From Mauremys mutica (lineage: Eukaryota > Chordata > Testudines > Geoemydidae), in the NCBI RefSeq assembly GCF_020497125.1, contig NC_059075.1:31532003-31596002 (forward strand): DNA of 64,000 nucleotides. The letters are read 5' to 3'. Positions within the stretch are counted from its first letter, which is position 1, and the number at the start of each line of letters is the position of its first letter. Under the pieces are notes generated by a model. It was not told the origin of the DNA. It ran no database searches and saw nothing but the letters and a program-made list of their open reading frames with translations. This document shows positions 62,701-64,000 of this stretch, piece after piece. Both the position numbers and the translations under genes were made by a program.

Positions 62701-63840
62701 CCAACTCTGCAGGCAGCAGCGGAGAAGTAAGGGTGGCTATACCATATTAGTCCATCCTTACTTCTATGCTGCTGGTGGCAACTCTACCTTTAGAGCTGGG
62801 CTCCCGGCCAGCAGCCATTGCTCTCCAGCTGCCCAGCGCAGAAGTAAGGGTGGCAGTGCTGCAACAGCCCCTCCCCCCCCCAACAATAACCTTCTGCCCC
62901 CCACACACATATAGCTCCTTTTTGGATCAGGACCCCCTACAATTACAACACCATGAAATTTCAGATTTTTAAAATCCTATGACTGTGAAATGGACTGTGA
63001 ATTTGGTAGGGCCCTACGCATAGGCTGCCAAATCAGCCAGCTAGGTGGCATTGACTTTGTTACTGCCAAACTAGACTAGTCTCAGATGTAATGAACAGAG
63101 GTGAAAGATTCTTACAGTAATTCATTACCAGTCTCCTGTACCATCTGTATTTATACAAAGGTTGTTGCCCTAAATTTAACTAAGCATAAAACTGAATTGG
63201 TTCATCTGCAAAACATCCTCTTTTCTTCTGATCCCTGCTTAAAACTCAGCTCTTGGGGCATTTCTTTTACTCTTTAGTAATCTCTACAGCTCTTCTTGAA
63301 CTTTAACTCTTTGTCCTACATTTTGTTTTGGTTTGGATGTGTTTAGATTCTGTTCTTTAGCACTGTCATCATCTTATTAATTGCCATGTAAATTTACTGT
63401 ATTGTGCACTAGTTTAATAACTTGAGTCTGAGCATGTACTTCACTTGTAAAGCTATAACATTATATGACTCACTTGAAATGTTTGTATCTTTTGTGCCCA
63501 TTTTGATTGATTTTATTATGGAACAAAAATTGTTAAAATAAGTATGGATTAAATTTTTAGTTACCTTTTATTTAGTGTAGTTGTTTAACTGAATAATTGG
63601 CCATGTTTAATACTAAACTTTGATTGTTGCTATCTACATTTTTTGCAACAACGTGAGGTGGTACAGTATAAAAATTGTATCTCAACAATCAGTGTTTGAT
63701 TTTATATTTTAAATGACTTGTACTTCAAATATTGTGTTACAGTGATTCTGGACGTGGGAGCAGTCTGTTAGACAGAGCCATTGCTGACAGACGACAGCTC
63801 AATACGATTACCTTACCTGACTTCAGTGACCCTGAAACAG
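6579..63840 (+). CDS. TTC7B: TTC7B, partial gene (eight internal exons, joined in one frame)
   Basis: Tetratricopeptide repeat protein 7B is the cytosolic alpha-solenoid scaffold that, with FAM126 (hyccin) and EFR3, holds PI4KA at the plasma membrane to make PI4P. Eight exons with GT-AG borders join without a stop into 271 codons plus one base (814 nt), roughly the middle third of a protein of about 840 residues. TPR signatures are visible, including the W-x-[14 protein letters not shown] and [13 protein letters not shown] stretches. The sequence agrees with TTC7B rather than its paralogue TTC7A as I remember them (for example [26 protein letters not shown]). Start and stop codons lie outside the window, so no promoter or UTR is expected here. 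Presence of introns in conserved phases rules out a retrocopy. Exon calls are from reading; a transcript alignment would confirm them. Confidence 0.95.
6725..6865 (+). repeat. MIR-like (CORE-SINE) remnant
   Basis: The words ACTAATCCTCACAGAAGCTC and TCTGTGAATAG echo the conserved MIR/CORE segment around the fall-off from AATCCTCACAACAACCC. The copy is highly diverged, as expected of an ancient amniote SINE. Called on short motifs only. Confidence 0.4.
7631..8145. mobile_element. DNA element with palindromic end and GC-rich body
   Basis: The first 110 bp fold on themselves: TTTTAGTCACAGGTATTTTT through AAGTCATGGACAGGTC pairs with GACCTGTCCATGACTTG and CCCCTGACTAAAA (ending near 7742). A GC-rich body without a believable gene follows, to about 8145. 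The palindrome is the same family as 43780-43876, where the body lies on the other side. Frames of 105-139 codons here are overlapping shadows of GC-rich sequence. The right border is approximate. Confidence 0.6.
8433..8537 (+). CDS. TTC7B: TTC7B exon b (35 codons, phase 0-0)
   Basis: An AG acceptor precedes a 105-nt open frame that starts [18 protein letters not shown] and ends MGSLHW, with a GTAAGT donor. It continues the TPR helix of the previous exon in frame. The alternation of small and large residues is typical of TPR packing helices. Confidence 0.95.
8538..10348. other. TTC7B intron with no recognised element
   Basis: AT-rich intron, 1.8 kb, with simple T runs (9165) and no open frame, terminal repeat or familiar repeat. 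It is one of the few repeat-poor introns in the window. Confidence 0.5.
10349..10466 (+). CDS. TTC7B: TTC7B exon c (phase 0-1)
   Basis: The acceptor is TTTTCAG and the frame begins [15 protein letters not shown], continues through [18 protein letters not shown], and ends with the first base of the next codon. The donor is GTAAGA, a slightly weak site. A Harbinger MITE begins only 22 bp after the exon border, so the donor sits almost against a transposon. Confidence 0.95.
10489..10787. mobile_element. Harbinger-type MITE beside a TTC7B splice donor
   Basis: The terminal sequences GGGTATGTCTACACTGCAGC and, at the other end, its near-complement ending GCAGTTTAGACATACTC define about 299 bp. The internal arms are also complementary (GCTCGAGCTAG near 10555 and CTAGCTCGAGCAAAGCTACC near 10711). 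The flanking triplets are ATT and ATA, an imperfect form of the expected TTA duplication. It makes up more than half of a 512-bp intron. Confidence 0.8.
10979..11036 (+). CDS. TTC7B: TTC7B exon d (58 nt, phase 1-2)
   Basis: This short exon follows TTTTTTAG and is closed by GTGAGT. With the base carried over from the previous exon it encodes [19 protein letters not shown] plus two bases of an Arg codon. It is too short to be called by ORF length alone. The identification rests on phase compatibility on both sides and on the TPR helix it completes. Confidence 0.93.
11037..12237. other. Intron start with simple repeats, otherwise unrecognised
   Basis: Holds a G-run/A-rich purine tract near 11346-11380 and otherwise ordinary AT-rich intron sequence. 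No gene or element with ends could be supported. Confidence 0.5.
12238..12548 (-). mobile_element. CR1 LINE 3' region, first half of an interrupted copy
   Basis: Words typical of antisense CR1 3' sequence appear in order: AAGGGACCAATGTAATCATC, TAGTCTGACC, AACACAGGCCACAGATC, CATCCAATCTTGATC, TTCCAATGATTAATTACCC and GTCTGAATTTGTCTAGCTTC. The copy stops abruptly near 12548. Its continuation (CCCCATGTAGGTGC and onward) is found at 23626, so everything between was inserted into it. Confidence 0.85.
12549..13172 (+). pseudogene. DIRS element fragment: RNase H tail and recombinase N-terminus
   Basis: The frame at 12704-13222 reads the conserved end of the DIRS RT-RNase H polyprotein ([18 protein letters not shown]). 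It then reads the start of the tyrosine recombinase ([44 protein letters not shown]). The recombinase breaks off near 13172, directly against the 5' end of a second DIRS element. No catalytic residues of the recombinase remain. This piece may be an older DIRS insertion, or part of a rearranged tandem pair. Confidence 0.7.
13700..14621. mobile_element. Solo LTR inserted in DIRS gag
   Basis: The segment starts TGTGACAGGG and ends CCCCGTGACA, the TG/CA ends of an LTR. It is flanked by GGAGC (13695-13699) and GGAAC (14622-14626), a 5-bp duplication with one mismatch. Removing it restores the host gag frame. A TATA-like AGTATAAAAGG lies near 13811, split by a small retroposon. There is no internal coding sequence, so this is a recombined solo LTR of an endogenous retrovirus. 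Transcription is probably + strand by the TATA. Confidence 0.75.
13825..13897 (+). mobile_element. Truncated foldback-family retroposon at the LTR TATA box
   Basis: The sequence AAAGAATCCTGTGGCACC through GAGCTTTCGTGGGTGAATAT is an internal portion of the family seen at 35816. The TATA region AGTATAAAAGGAGC (13811-13824) is repeated on the right side as AGTATAAAAGGAAGC (13898-13912), a target duplication of about 13 bp. It therefore inserted at the promoter and duplicated the TATA box. Confidence 0.75.
16720..17333 (+). pseudogene. DIRS reverse transcriptase segment
   Basis: Across frames, the RT N-terminal signature [14 protein letters not shown] is readable near 16866-16910. It is followed by a fingers/palm region and the pattern F-G-F-S-S-A-P-R near 17050. 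The catalytic Y-L-D-D site (near 17130-17155) is shifted: one frame gives P-T-W-M-I-V, the other L-D-D-C-F. The thumb segment [15 protein letters not shown] follows. The Harbinger transposon interrupts here and the sequence resumes at 21894. Multiple stops make it dead. Confidence 0.7.
17637..18275 (+). repeat. Harbinger 5' region with internal direct repeats
   Basis: The sequence around the transposase start (ATACCACGGCAAGCATGGAG, at 18340) occurs also at 17696. A motif found after the transposase stop (GTGACAGTTCTGTTTGTTTC, 19635) occurs in similar form at 18201. A 52-bp unit containing GATGACGATGGCTAGCA is tandemly repeated at 17943-18046. Positions 18148-18194 (CCTGCTAAACCCAGGGTTTT, AATCCTTGAGGGGGCCATT) match the tRNA-related part of the Cry SINE at 41667. 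The duplicated start could give an alternative upstream ATG (17710), but that frame has no transposase. Confidence 0.6.
18353..19638 (+). pseudogene. Harbinger transposase (DDE_Tnp_4 family), frameshifted
   Basis: The enzyme would cut and join element ends at TWA sites. The N-terminal half is open from ATG 18353 (M-E-P-A-H-L) to about 19020, and includes [17 protein letters not shown], a helix-turn-helix-like region ([15 protein letters not shown]) and the first catalytic Asp in [12 protein letters not shown] frameshift near 19011-19022 moves the reading to [18 protein letters not shown], then [17 protein letters not shown] and GDPAYPL, the second Asp region. The third acidic residue is seen in [11 protein letters not shown] near 19350, followed by a stop. 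The tail continues at 19453-19638. All three DDE positions are recognisable, but at least one shift and a stop make the gene inactive. The length (about 425 codons) suits the family. Confidence 0.88.
19859..21565 (-). pseudogene. Harbinger Myb/SANT-like accessory gene, two exons
   Basis: Minus-strand exon 1 (to 21000) begins with the trihelix/SANT-like segment [43 protein letters not shown] (stop) LRQAY. It continues through an acidic tract ([12 protein letters not shown]) to EGTSG. A GTGAGT donor at 20999 and a pyrimidine-tract acceptor at 20433 bound a 567-bp intron, and the frame resumes in exon 2 at [20 protein letters not shown]. Exon 2 carries a 7-residue repeat (E-D-R-R-D-E-R) five times, then a stop, then [20 protein letters not shown], a coiled-coil-like tail. 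In this family the Myb-like protein helps the transposase reach the nucleus and bind ends (known for relatives). Two stops are visible. Confidence 0.8.
20154..20258. repeat. Coding minisatellite, 21 bp x 5
   Basis: Five back-to-back copies of TCGTCCCTCCTGTCCTCACGT, nearly identical. The unit is a multiple of three and lies in frame in the Myb-like gene on the minus strand, giving a charged 7-residue repeat. The near-identity suggests recent expansion relative to the decay of the gene. Confidence 0.9.
21894..23560 (+). pseudogene. DIRS RNase H and tyrosine recombinase remnant
   Basis: After the Harbinger insertion the DIRS frame resumes with the thumb/connection and RNase H region: [38 protein letters not shown] and [15 protein letters not shown] (an RNase H Asp region). 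Then come N-W-Q-G-G and L-P-G-I-Q-N-L in shifted frames. From about 22840 a heavily mutated recombinase follows, recognisable by its C-terminal [11 protein letters not shown] near 23410. The catalytic residues cannot be assigned confidently. There are many stops. Confidence 0.65.
23626..23725 (-). mobile_element. CR1 LINE, second half of the copy interrupted at 12548
   Basis: CCCCATGTAGGTGCTTACAG, ACTGTGATCAAGTCACC and TTAAATAGATTGAGCTCC follow in CR1 order exactly where the first half (12238-12548) stopped, on the same strand. This marks the right boundary of the DIRS cluster. Confidence 0.85.
23838..23935 (-). mobile_element. CR1-type 3' tail fragment
   Basis: ATAGAATCATAGACAATTAG, GTCATCCAGTCCAACCCCC and TGTTCAAAGCAGGACCAAC are the complement of the conserved 3' end shared by CR1 and the Cry SINE. 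Only about 100 bp remain, so either parent is possible. Confidence 0.7.
23936..25890. other. TTC7B intron with no recognised element
   Basis: Two kilobases of ordinary intron. No terminal repeats, coding signal or familiar repeat family was found. Confidence 0.45.
25899..27533. mobile_element. DNA element with 8-bp target duplication, interrupted by a solo LTR
   Basis: CCTACAAG occurs immediately before (25891-25898) and after (27534-27541), an 8-bp duplication as in hAT elements. The ends CATAGGCGTA and TACACCTACA are weak inverted repeats that differ only by transitions. The GC-rich body has no coding sequence. Without the LTR and its duplication the element is about 885 bp. The superfamily call is inferred from duplication length. 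Confidence 0.55.
26331..27075 (+). mobile_element. Solo LTR of an endogenous retrovirus, 745 bp
   Basis: It starts TGTCATAAACAGATAG, ends CTCCTGACA, and is flanked by perfect 5-bp repeats GTCCC (26326-26330 and 27076-27080). An AATAAA signal lies near 26760 (TTTAATAAATTC), giving the + orientation. A TTA-rich U3 with GGGTTAACATG follows the start. There is no internal region. It is a recognisable turtle LTR family; I do not assign a name. Confidence 0.88.
27542..28340. other. Intron with no recognised element
   Basis: AT-rich, with an A9 run near 28112. No element boundaries or coding signal. Confidence 0.5.
28341..28631. mobile_element. Harbinger-type MITE, CpG-rich, with internal hairpin
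   Basis: Ends GGGTAGGTCTATACTTA and TAGTGTAGACCAGGCC are inverted versions of the Harbinger terminus. The body has an unusual CpG density (GTCGACGCGTAGCGTTCG) and a near-perfect hairpin at 28544-28600 around CTTCAGCTACGC-TATTC-GCGTAGCTGAAG. The flanking triplets (TGT, TAA) do not preserve a TTA duplication. Confidence 0.8.
28632..29495. other. Intron with no recognised element
   Basis: Ordinary intron leading up to TTC7B exon e. No repeat ends or coding signal were recognised. Confidence 0.5.
29496..29568 (+). CDS. TTC7B: TTC7B exon e (73 nt, phase 2-0)
   Basis: The acceptor is a long T tract followed by CAG and the donor is GTTAGT. After completing the split Arg it reads [18 protein letters not shown], then LAISRQ. 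It is separated from the previous exon by an 18.5-kb intron that carries the DIRS/Harbinger nest and a further nested insertion. Confidence 0.94.
29925..30164. mobile_element. hAT-type MITE with perfect 8-bp TSD
   Basis: CAGGGCCGGCTCCAG at the left is mirrored by CTGGAGCCGGCCCTG at the right. TGCTCTTT flanks it exactly on both sides (29917-29924 and 30165-30172). At 240 bp and without an ORF of its own it is non-autonomous. Confidence 0.9.
30780..32480 (+). pseudogene. Endogenous retrovirus internal remnant: gag-like piece and Env tail, no pol
   Basis: Upstream of an LTR-like sequence lies about 1.7 kb of decayed coding sequence. Short open pieces (30825-31022) and frames near 31800-31950 resemble a gag-like, lysine/glutamate-rich protein. 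At 32082-32360 an open frame has a hydrophobic segment of about 25 residues followed by a basic cytoplasmic tail, the layout of a retroviral transmembrane Env C-terminus. No reverse transcriptase or integrase is present, so pol and most of env are deleted. Many stops are present throughout. The retroviral genus is not assigned. Confidence 0.5.
32483..32890 (+). mobile_element. Probable 3' LTR of the adjacent retrovirus remnant
   Basis: TATATAAAGGGAGAGGG (near 32720) is a TATA box and CCAAATAAAGATACC (near 32820) a polyadenylation signal, about 105 bp apart, as in an LTR. It directly follows the Env-like tail. The exact TG and CA ends and a duplication were not fixed. Confidence 0.55.
33458..33618 (+). 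CDS. TTC7B: TTC7B exon f (161 nt, phase 0-2)
   Basis: A T-rich tract and ACTCAG precede the frame [34 protein letters not shown] and so on to SEYPENF, ending with AT of an Ile codon before GTGAGT. It holds about one and a half TPR units. The following intron is the longest in the window (23.5 kb). Confidence 0.96.
33619..34950. other. Intron with no recognised element
   Basis: First part of the 23.5-kb TTC7B intron. AT-rich and without identifiable repeats up to the LINE remnant. Confidence 0.5.
34960..35670 (+). mobile_element. L2/CR1-like LINE remnant (RT C-terminal part)
   Basis: Pyrimidine-rich sequence with L2-type words in order: AACAATGCCAAAGCTGAATT, CTCTTCTTCCCTCCCAACTC, TCATCTTTGACTCATCCC, CTTGATTACTGACC and GCACTTGACTTCAAAGGCCC. 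In translation LILSHLDY recalls the conserved S-R-L-D-Y motif. It is a short, 5'-truncated, old copy with frameshifts. Confidence 0.6.
35816..35940 (+). mobile_element. Foldback-family retroposon, full-length 125-bp monomer
   Basis: It runs from CAGAGGGATAGCCGTGTTAG to TTCGTCGGATGCATG and is flanked by perfect 11-bp repeats TGATCCAGTAT (35805-35815 and 35941-35951). It contains short inverted words (TGTTAGTCT and AGACTAACA) 50 bp apart. There is no polyA tail. This copy defines the unit used to interpret the dimers at 900, 53285 and (for a related family) 56154. Confidence 0.85.
36606..36791. mobile_element. Tc1/mariner (Tigger-like) MITE
   Basis: CACCTCTACCTCGATATAA and its inverted partner TTATATCGAGGTAGCAGTG bound 186 bp, and TA dinucleotides flank both sides. 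TA duplication and the terminal sequence suit the Tc1/mariner superfamily. Non-coding. Confidence 0.78.
37162..38099 (+). mobile_element. Solo LTR, 938 bp, with perfect 5-bp TSD
   Basis: It starts TGTGATAAATG, ends GCCTTGACA and is flanked by GCATG (37157-37161 and 38100-38104). TTTACCTGTAAAGGGTTAAA and the polyA signal TTTTAATAAAATTTAC (near 37730) set the + orientation. It shares the CCTGTAAAGGGTTAA word with the LTR at 26331, so the two may be related. No internal genes. Confidence 0.85.
38105..39160. other. Intron with no recognised element
   Basis: No coding signal, terminal repeat or known repeat family recognised. Confidence 0.45.
39164..39459. mobile_element. Harbinger-type MITE with TTA duplication
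   Basis: GGCTTTGTCTACACTGGCA at the left and AGTATAGACATAGCC at the right are inverted ends. TTA precedes and follows the element (39161-39163, 39460-39462). Internal complementary arms (TGTCGGCTGGAGCGCTC, TAGGAGCTCTCTCCTACCG) are GC-rich relative to the intron. Confidence 0.88.
39463..41283. other. Intron with no recognised element
   Basis: AT-rich intron, 1.8 kb, with AGAGAGAGAG near 40489 as the only simple repeat. No other feature supported. Confidence 0.5.
41667..41857 (+). mobile_element. Cry-type tRNA-derived SINE
   Basis: GGGATAGCTCAGTGGTTTGA is a box A region and GTGAGTTCAATCC a box B, as in a tRNA-derived RNA polymerase III promoter. The body (GGGGATTGGTCCTGCTTTGA) is followed by a CR1-like 3' tail (TAGATGACCTCCTGAGGTCC, ending GTGATTCTATGA). 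It is essentially full length and well preserved. It interrupts DIRS gag after G-F-K. Cry SINEs are known from cryptodiran turtles, which is the best organism marker here. Confidence 0.92.
42400..43595 (+). pseudogene. DIRS tyrosine recombinase (near-intact, catalytic Arg lost)
   Basis: Tyrosine recombinases insert the circular DIRS DNA. The RNase H end ([19 protein letters not shown]) precedes [20 protein letters not shown]. Near 42785 a one-base loss shifts the frame to [19 protein letters not shown], and the frame then stays open to 43595. The first catalytic Arg is present (S-A-T-R-V-S-E-L, codon 43056). Box II reads H-S-T-M-V-Q-A-S, with Met at 43452 where the family has Arg. The C-terminal E-I-C-R-A-A-M-W-S and T-T-H-Y, holding the likely nucleophile Tyr, are intact. 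One frameshift and one lost catalytic residue make it inactive. Confidence 0.78.
43600..43879. mobile_element. GC-rich element ending in a near-perfect palindrome
   Basis: A GC-rich stretch runs to 43779 and is followed by two arms (43780-43824 and 43833-43876) that are complementary apart from one extra base, with an 8-base loop. It is the same family as 7631-7742: both contain TTTTTAGTAAAAGTCA and GACAGGTC. Frames inside the GC-rich part are shadows. The left border, against the DIRS end, is approximate. Confidence 0.7.
43935..44878 (+). mobile_element. CR1 LINE 3' region on + strand, interrupted by a MITE
   Basis: CR1 words in sense order: CTGGAATACTGCTTGCCATT, AAGGGTGTTGAAAAATT, AGAAAAGAGCC and, after the MITE, CTACTGGAGAAAGGC, AATTAGAAATTAGGCAC, CAAGGGAGGTGGTGGATCC, TATGGCTC-like text and GATGATCTAATGG, ending TCTATGACTCT. 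5'-truncated, non-coding. Confidence 0.85.
44145..44437. mobile_element. Harbinger-type MITE inside CR1, TTA duplication
   Basis: GCCCTGGTCTACACTGGG and the inverted AGTGTAGACATACCC bound 293 bp. TTA lies on both sides (44142-44144, 44438-44440). Deleting the MITE and one TTA rejoins the CR1 text ATGTC-TTA-CAGTGAG. The internal palindrome GCGTCTAGACTAGACGC is near 44358. Confidence 0.92.
45535..47345 (-). mobile_element. CR1 LINE, about 1.5 kb, antisense, interrupted by a hAT MITE
   Basis: Antisense CR1 words run in order: TAGTCTGACCTGGCATAATA, ATTTGTCTAGCTTCAGC, TGATCAAGTCACCTC, GAGCTTCTTTAGTCTCAC, GGGAGCTCATGTTAATTG, TGATCCCAAGTCCTTTTCAG, GATCCCTGTGGGACC, TTACAGAAGTTTTAAGTATA, ACAAGCCTATAGC and AGGTCATCCCATTTACCC. 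The strand-reversed frame would be the CR1 RT but is full of stops. It is the longest CR1 in the window. Confidence 0.88.
45859..46156. mobile_element. hAT-type MITE with perfect 8-bp TSD
   Basis: CAGGGGTCCCCAACGCGGTG at the left and the inverted GGTTGGGGACCACTG at the right bound 298 bp. ACGTAGAC flanks it exactly (45851-45858, 46157-46164). Internal GC-rich arms are complementary. Three overlapping long frames here are shadows. Confidence 0.92.
47504..48250 (-). mobile_element. Probable LTR, antisense
   Basis: It begins TGTCACAGTTATGGGGC. On the minus strand CTAATAAACCTATTT (near 47725-47735) gives a polyadenylation signal. The text (GGCACCTGCGTGATTTTCTC, AGCAAGTCAGCCC) resembles a turtle LTR family. 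The right end and a duplication were not found, so length is approximate. Confidence 0.45.
48251..50175. other. Intron with no recognised element
   Basis: Nearly 2 kb of ordinary intron. A short open frame near 49609 has no recognisable domain and is flanked by AT-rich non-coding sequence, so it is not called a gene. Confidence 0.5.
50176..50453 (-). mobile_element. CR1-type LINE, left half of an interrupted copy
   Basis: Antisense CR1-like words: TTCTCAATATCTAACTTAAA, TCTCTTGCTGAAAACCATGC, TTTCTTGTCCTGCCC, CATGTACCTCCCC and GCTTTTTTCTTAACAGCATC. It continues at 51133 on the other side of an inserted element. Confidence 0.7.
50454..51132. mobile_element. TIR element inserted in CR1
   Basis: CAGTATTGCCAACC at the left matches the inverted GGTTGGCAACACTG at the right. 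AGCATC is repeated at both borders (50448-50453, 51133-51138). Removing the element rejoins CR1 text. The body is GC-rich at 50570-50900 and A-rich at 50970-50990. A 31-bp unit (AATCTCTTGAGGGGTCTGG...) occurs more than twice at 51045-51120. The ends suggest a hAT-like element, but the duplication seen is 6 bp. Confidence 0.65.
51139..51360 (-). mobile_element. CR1-type LINE, right half of the interrupted copy
   Basis: TGTTGACTCATGCTTAATTT, CAGATCTTTTTCTGTAGTAC, AGCCAGTTATTTGCCATTTT, GTATTTGTGCATTTG and ACTTGTCTTCCTTGAATTTA continue the CR1 order from 50453. Confidence 0.75.
51843..52532 (-). mobile_element. Solo LTR, 690 bp, antisense, perfect 5-bp TSD
   Basis: The + strand starts TGTAGAGGAGTG and ends CCCCGCTACA, with CTATA on both sides (51838-51842, 52533-52537). 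The terminal pentamers are inverted (TGTAG/CTACA). Antisense orientation is inferred from a CTTATAAG TATA-like site read on the minus strand near 52390. GC-rich, non-coding. Confidence 0.78.
52886..53172. mobile_element. Possible TIR element (CAGTGTTGCCA / TGGCAATACTG)
   Basis: The ends CAGTGTTGCCATGATTTTG and GGCTGGCAATACTG are imperfect inverted repeats resembling those of 50454-51132. The intervening 260 bp are AT-rich and non-coding. No target duplication is visible, so this is tentative. Confidence 0.45.
53285..53440. mobile_element. Foldback-family retroposon, inverted dimer with perfect 13-bp TSD
   Basis: A sense 5' part (TCAGAGGGGTAGCCGTGTTA to GACGTTTTG) is followed by an antisense copy of most of the remainder (CCCACGAAAGCTCATGCTCC to CTCTTTGCTGCT). 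AATAAAAAAGTTA stands on both sides (53272-53284 and 53441-53453). The two parts overlap by about 50 bp of the unit and would form a strong hairpin. Confidence 0.85.
53454..55040. other. Intron with no recognised element
   Basis: AT-rich intron. Nothing with ends, motifs or coding signal was found. Confidence 0.5.
55042..55122 (-). mobile_element. Foldback-family retroposon, 3'-truncated copy
   Basis: Read on the minus strand it starts at TCAGAGTGGTAGCCTGTTAG and runs through GTACTTGTGGCACCTTAGAG, then stops. This is the 5' half of the family unit, closest to the copy at 900. No duplication was seen. Confidence 0.75.
55185..55345 (+). repeat. MIR-like (CORE-SINE) remnant
   Basis: GAGGATCTCAAAGCACTTTA and GTCTCCATTTTATATATCAT are diverged versions of the conserved MIR words AAAGCACTTTAC and CCCCATTTTACAGAT. 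Ancient, non-coding. Confidence 0.5.
56154..56316. mobile_element. Related foldback retroposon (second family), inverted dimer with 13-bp TSD
   Basis: GTTGCTGTAGCCGTGCTGGT starts a sense part that stops at CTTTTATTG. An antisense part follows, from AACCCAGAAGAACTCTG to ACTCATCTTGTGTCTC, which overlaps the sense part. TCAAGTTTACAGT (56141-56153) and TCAAATTTACAGT (56317-56329) flank it with one mismatch. The 5' end shares TAGCCGTG-TGGTC with the family at 35816. Confidence 0.8.
57070..57186 (+). CDS. TTC7B: TTC7B exon g (117 nt, phase 2-2)
   Basis: The exon follows a short pyrimidine tract and CCATTAG, itself preceded by a run of 13 A. It completes the Ile codon, then encodes [20 protein letters not shown] and [18 protein letters not shown], with AG left for a Ser codon. 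The donor is GTAAGA. It was found by searching the long intron for the segment missing between exons f and h; both phases fit exactly. Confidence 0.94.
57440..58662. mobile_element. Probable DNA element 3' part ending in an ATTAATCGACGGCCCTA terminus
   Basis: The right end (AACTGCAATTAATCGACGGC) has the look of a terminal repeat known from common turtle elements. The body holds open pieces on both strands: + 57476-57676, and - 57812-58006 with [21 protein letters not shown] cannot place them in a transposase family. The left end was not found. It starts about 250 bp downstream of TTC7B exon g. Confidence 0.4.
58663..62331. other. Intron with a microsatellite, otherwise no recognised element
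   Basis: Apart from the dinucleotide repeat at 59742 this 3.7-kb stretch shows no recognisable repeat, gene or regulatory feature. The short open frames have no coding-like composition. Confidence 0.5.
59742..59840. repeat. Compound (TG)n-(TA)n microsatellite
   Basis: A TG run of about 20 units, a second short TGTGTGTGTATATATA block, and a third ending in TATATATATATATATATA. The purine/pyrimidine alternation favours length polymorphism. Confidence 0.95.
62340..63016. mobile_element. hAT-type MITE with repeated palindromic modules
   Basis: TAGGGCCCTGCCAAATTCAC at the left is mirrored by GTGAATTTGGTAGGGCCCTA at the right. CACATAGG (62332-62339) and CGCATAGG (63017-63024) flank it, an 8-bp duplication with one mismatch. 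Inside, GAAGTAAGGGTGGC and its complement GCCACCCTTACTTC recur three or four times with GC-rich spacers (for example a perfect-armed hairpin at 62604-62643). Non-coding. Confidence 0.88.
63025..63742. other. Intron end before TTC7B exon h
   Basis: AT-rich, with a faint L2-like stretch near 63200-63300 (CCTGCTTAAAACTCAGCTCT) too short to call. No other feature seen. Confidence 0.45.
63743..63840 (+). CDS. TTC7B: TTC7B exon h (98 nt, phase 2-1)
   Basis: An acceptor GTTACAG precedes T (completing Ser) and the frame [20 protein letters not shown], then [12 protein letters not shown] plus one G before GTGAGA. The composition (Ser, Asp, Arg rich) lacks TPR spacing. By inference it belongs to a flexible linker between the two halves of the superhelix. 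It is the last exon in the window. Confidence 0.94.
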
Positions 63841-64000
63841 GTGAGAATTAACATCTTGAACAATAAAGTGGCAAAGATAATGTGTGGCTCAGTATCATCA
63901 GTCAAATCTTACAAGATAAAAAGACAAAAGCAGTCAGTGTAAGATGTGATTATTTTTGCACTATATACCTTCATTGTTGTAAAGTAAAAAATATAAAATA

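Noticed and set aside
6579..63840. TTC7A rather than TTC7B
   Set aside because: Diagnostic stretches in several exons agree better with TTC7B as remembered; a database alignment would settle it.

Overview
This is a stretch of vertebrate nuclear genome, almost certainly from a turtle or tortoise. The evidence is the repeat complement: CR1 LINEs, a tRNA-derived Cry-type SINE that shares the CR1 3' tail, DIRS-type tyrosine-recombinase retroelements, a PIF/Harbinger transposon with many related MITEs, hAT foldback MITEs, and several solo LTRs. No bacterial, plasmid or phage features are present. The species is not determinable by eye.

One host gene spans the window on the + strand: the middle of TTC7B, the tetratricopeptide scaffold of the plasma-membrane PI4KA (phosphatidylinositol 4-kinase III alpha) complex. 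Eight consecutive internal exons were found by translating across consensus splice sites: 6579-6662, 8433-8537, 10349-10466, 10979-11036, 29496-29568, 33458-33618, 57070-57186 and 63743-63840. They total 814 nt and join in a single open frame of 271 codons. The first and last exons of the gene lie outside the window. Introns range from 512 bp to 23.5 kb.

The rest is intron, largely made of transposable elements. 1-2.9 kb: CR1, a small foldback retroposon and a Ty3/gypsy pol fragment. 3.8-8.1 kb: a hAT foldback MITE and a palindromic element. 10.5 kb: a Harbinger MITE 22 bp from a splice donor. 12.2-23.7 kb: a multi-layer nest in which a CR1 is interrupted by DIRS sequence, which is itself interrupted by a solo LTR (carrying a small retroposon at its TATA box) and by a 4.56-kb two-gene Harbinger transposon. 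25.9-27.5 kb: a DNA element interrupted by a solo LTR. 28-32.9 kb: MITEs and an endogenous retrovirus remnant. 35-39.5 kb: LINE, foldback retroposon, Tigger-like MITE, solo LTR, Harbinger MITE. 41.3-47.3 kb: a deleted DIRS whose recombinase is still mostly open, a long palindrome, two CR1s, a Harbinger MITE and a hAT MITE. 47.5-63 kb: LTRs, CR1 pieces, more foldback retroposons, a microsatellite and a hAT MITE.

The most unusual signal is a set of short (about 125-190 bp) interspersed elements beginning with a TAGCCGTGTTAGTC-like 5' end. Four copies have 11-13-bp target-site duplications, and three of those are inverted dimers with the same general geometry (sense 5' part followed by an overlapping antisense 3' part). 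Ordinary twin-priming does not readily explain this. None of the element genes looks intact; only TTC7B appears to be a functional gene.
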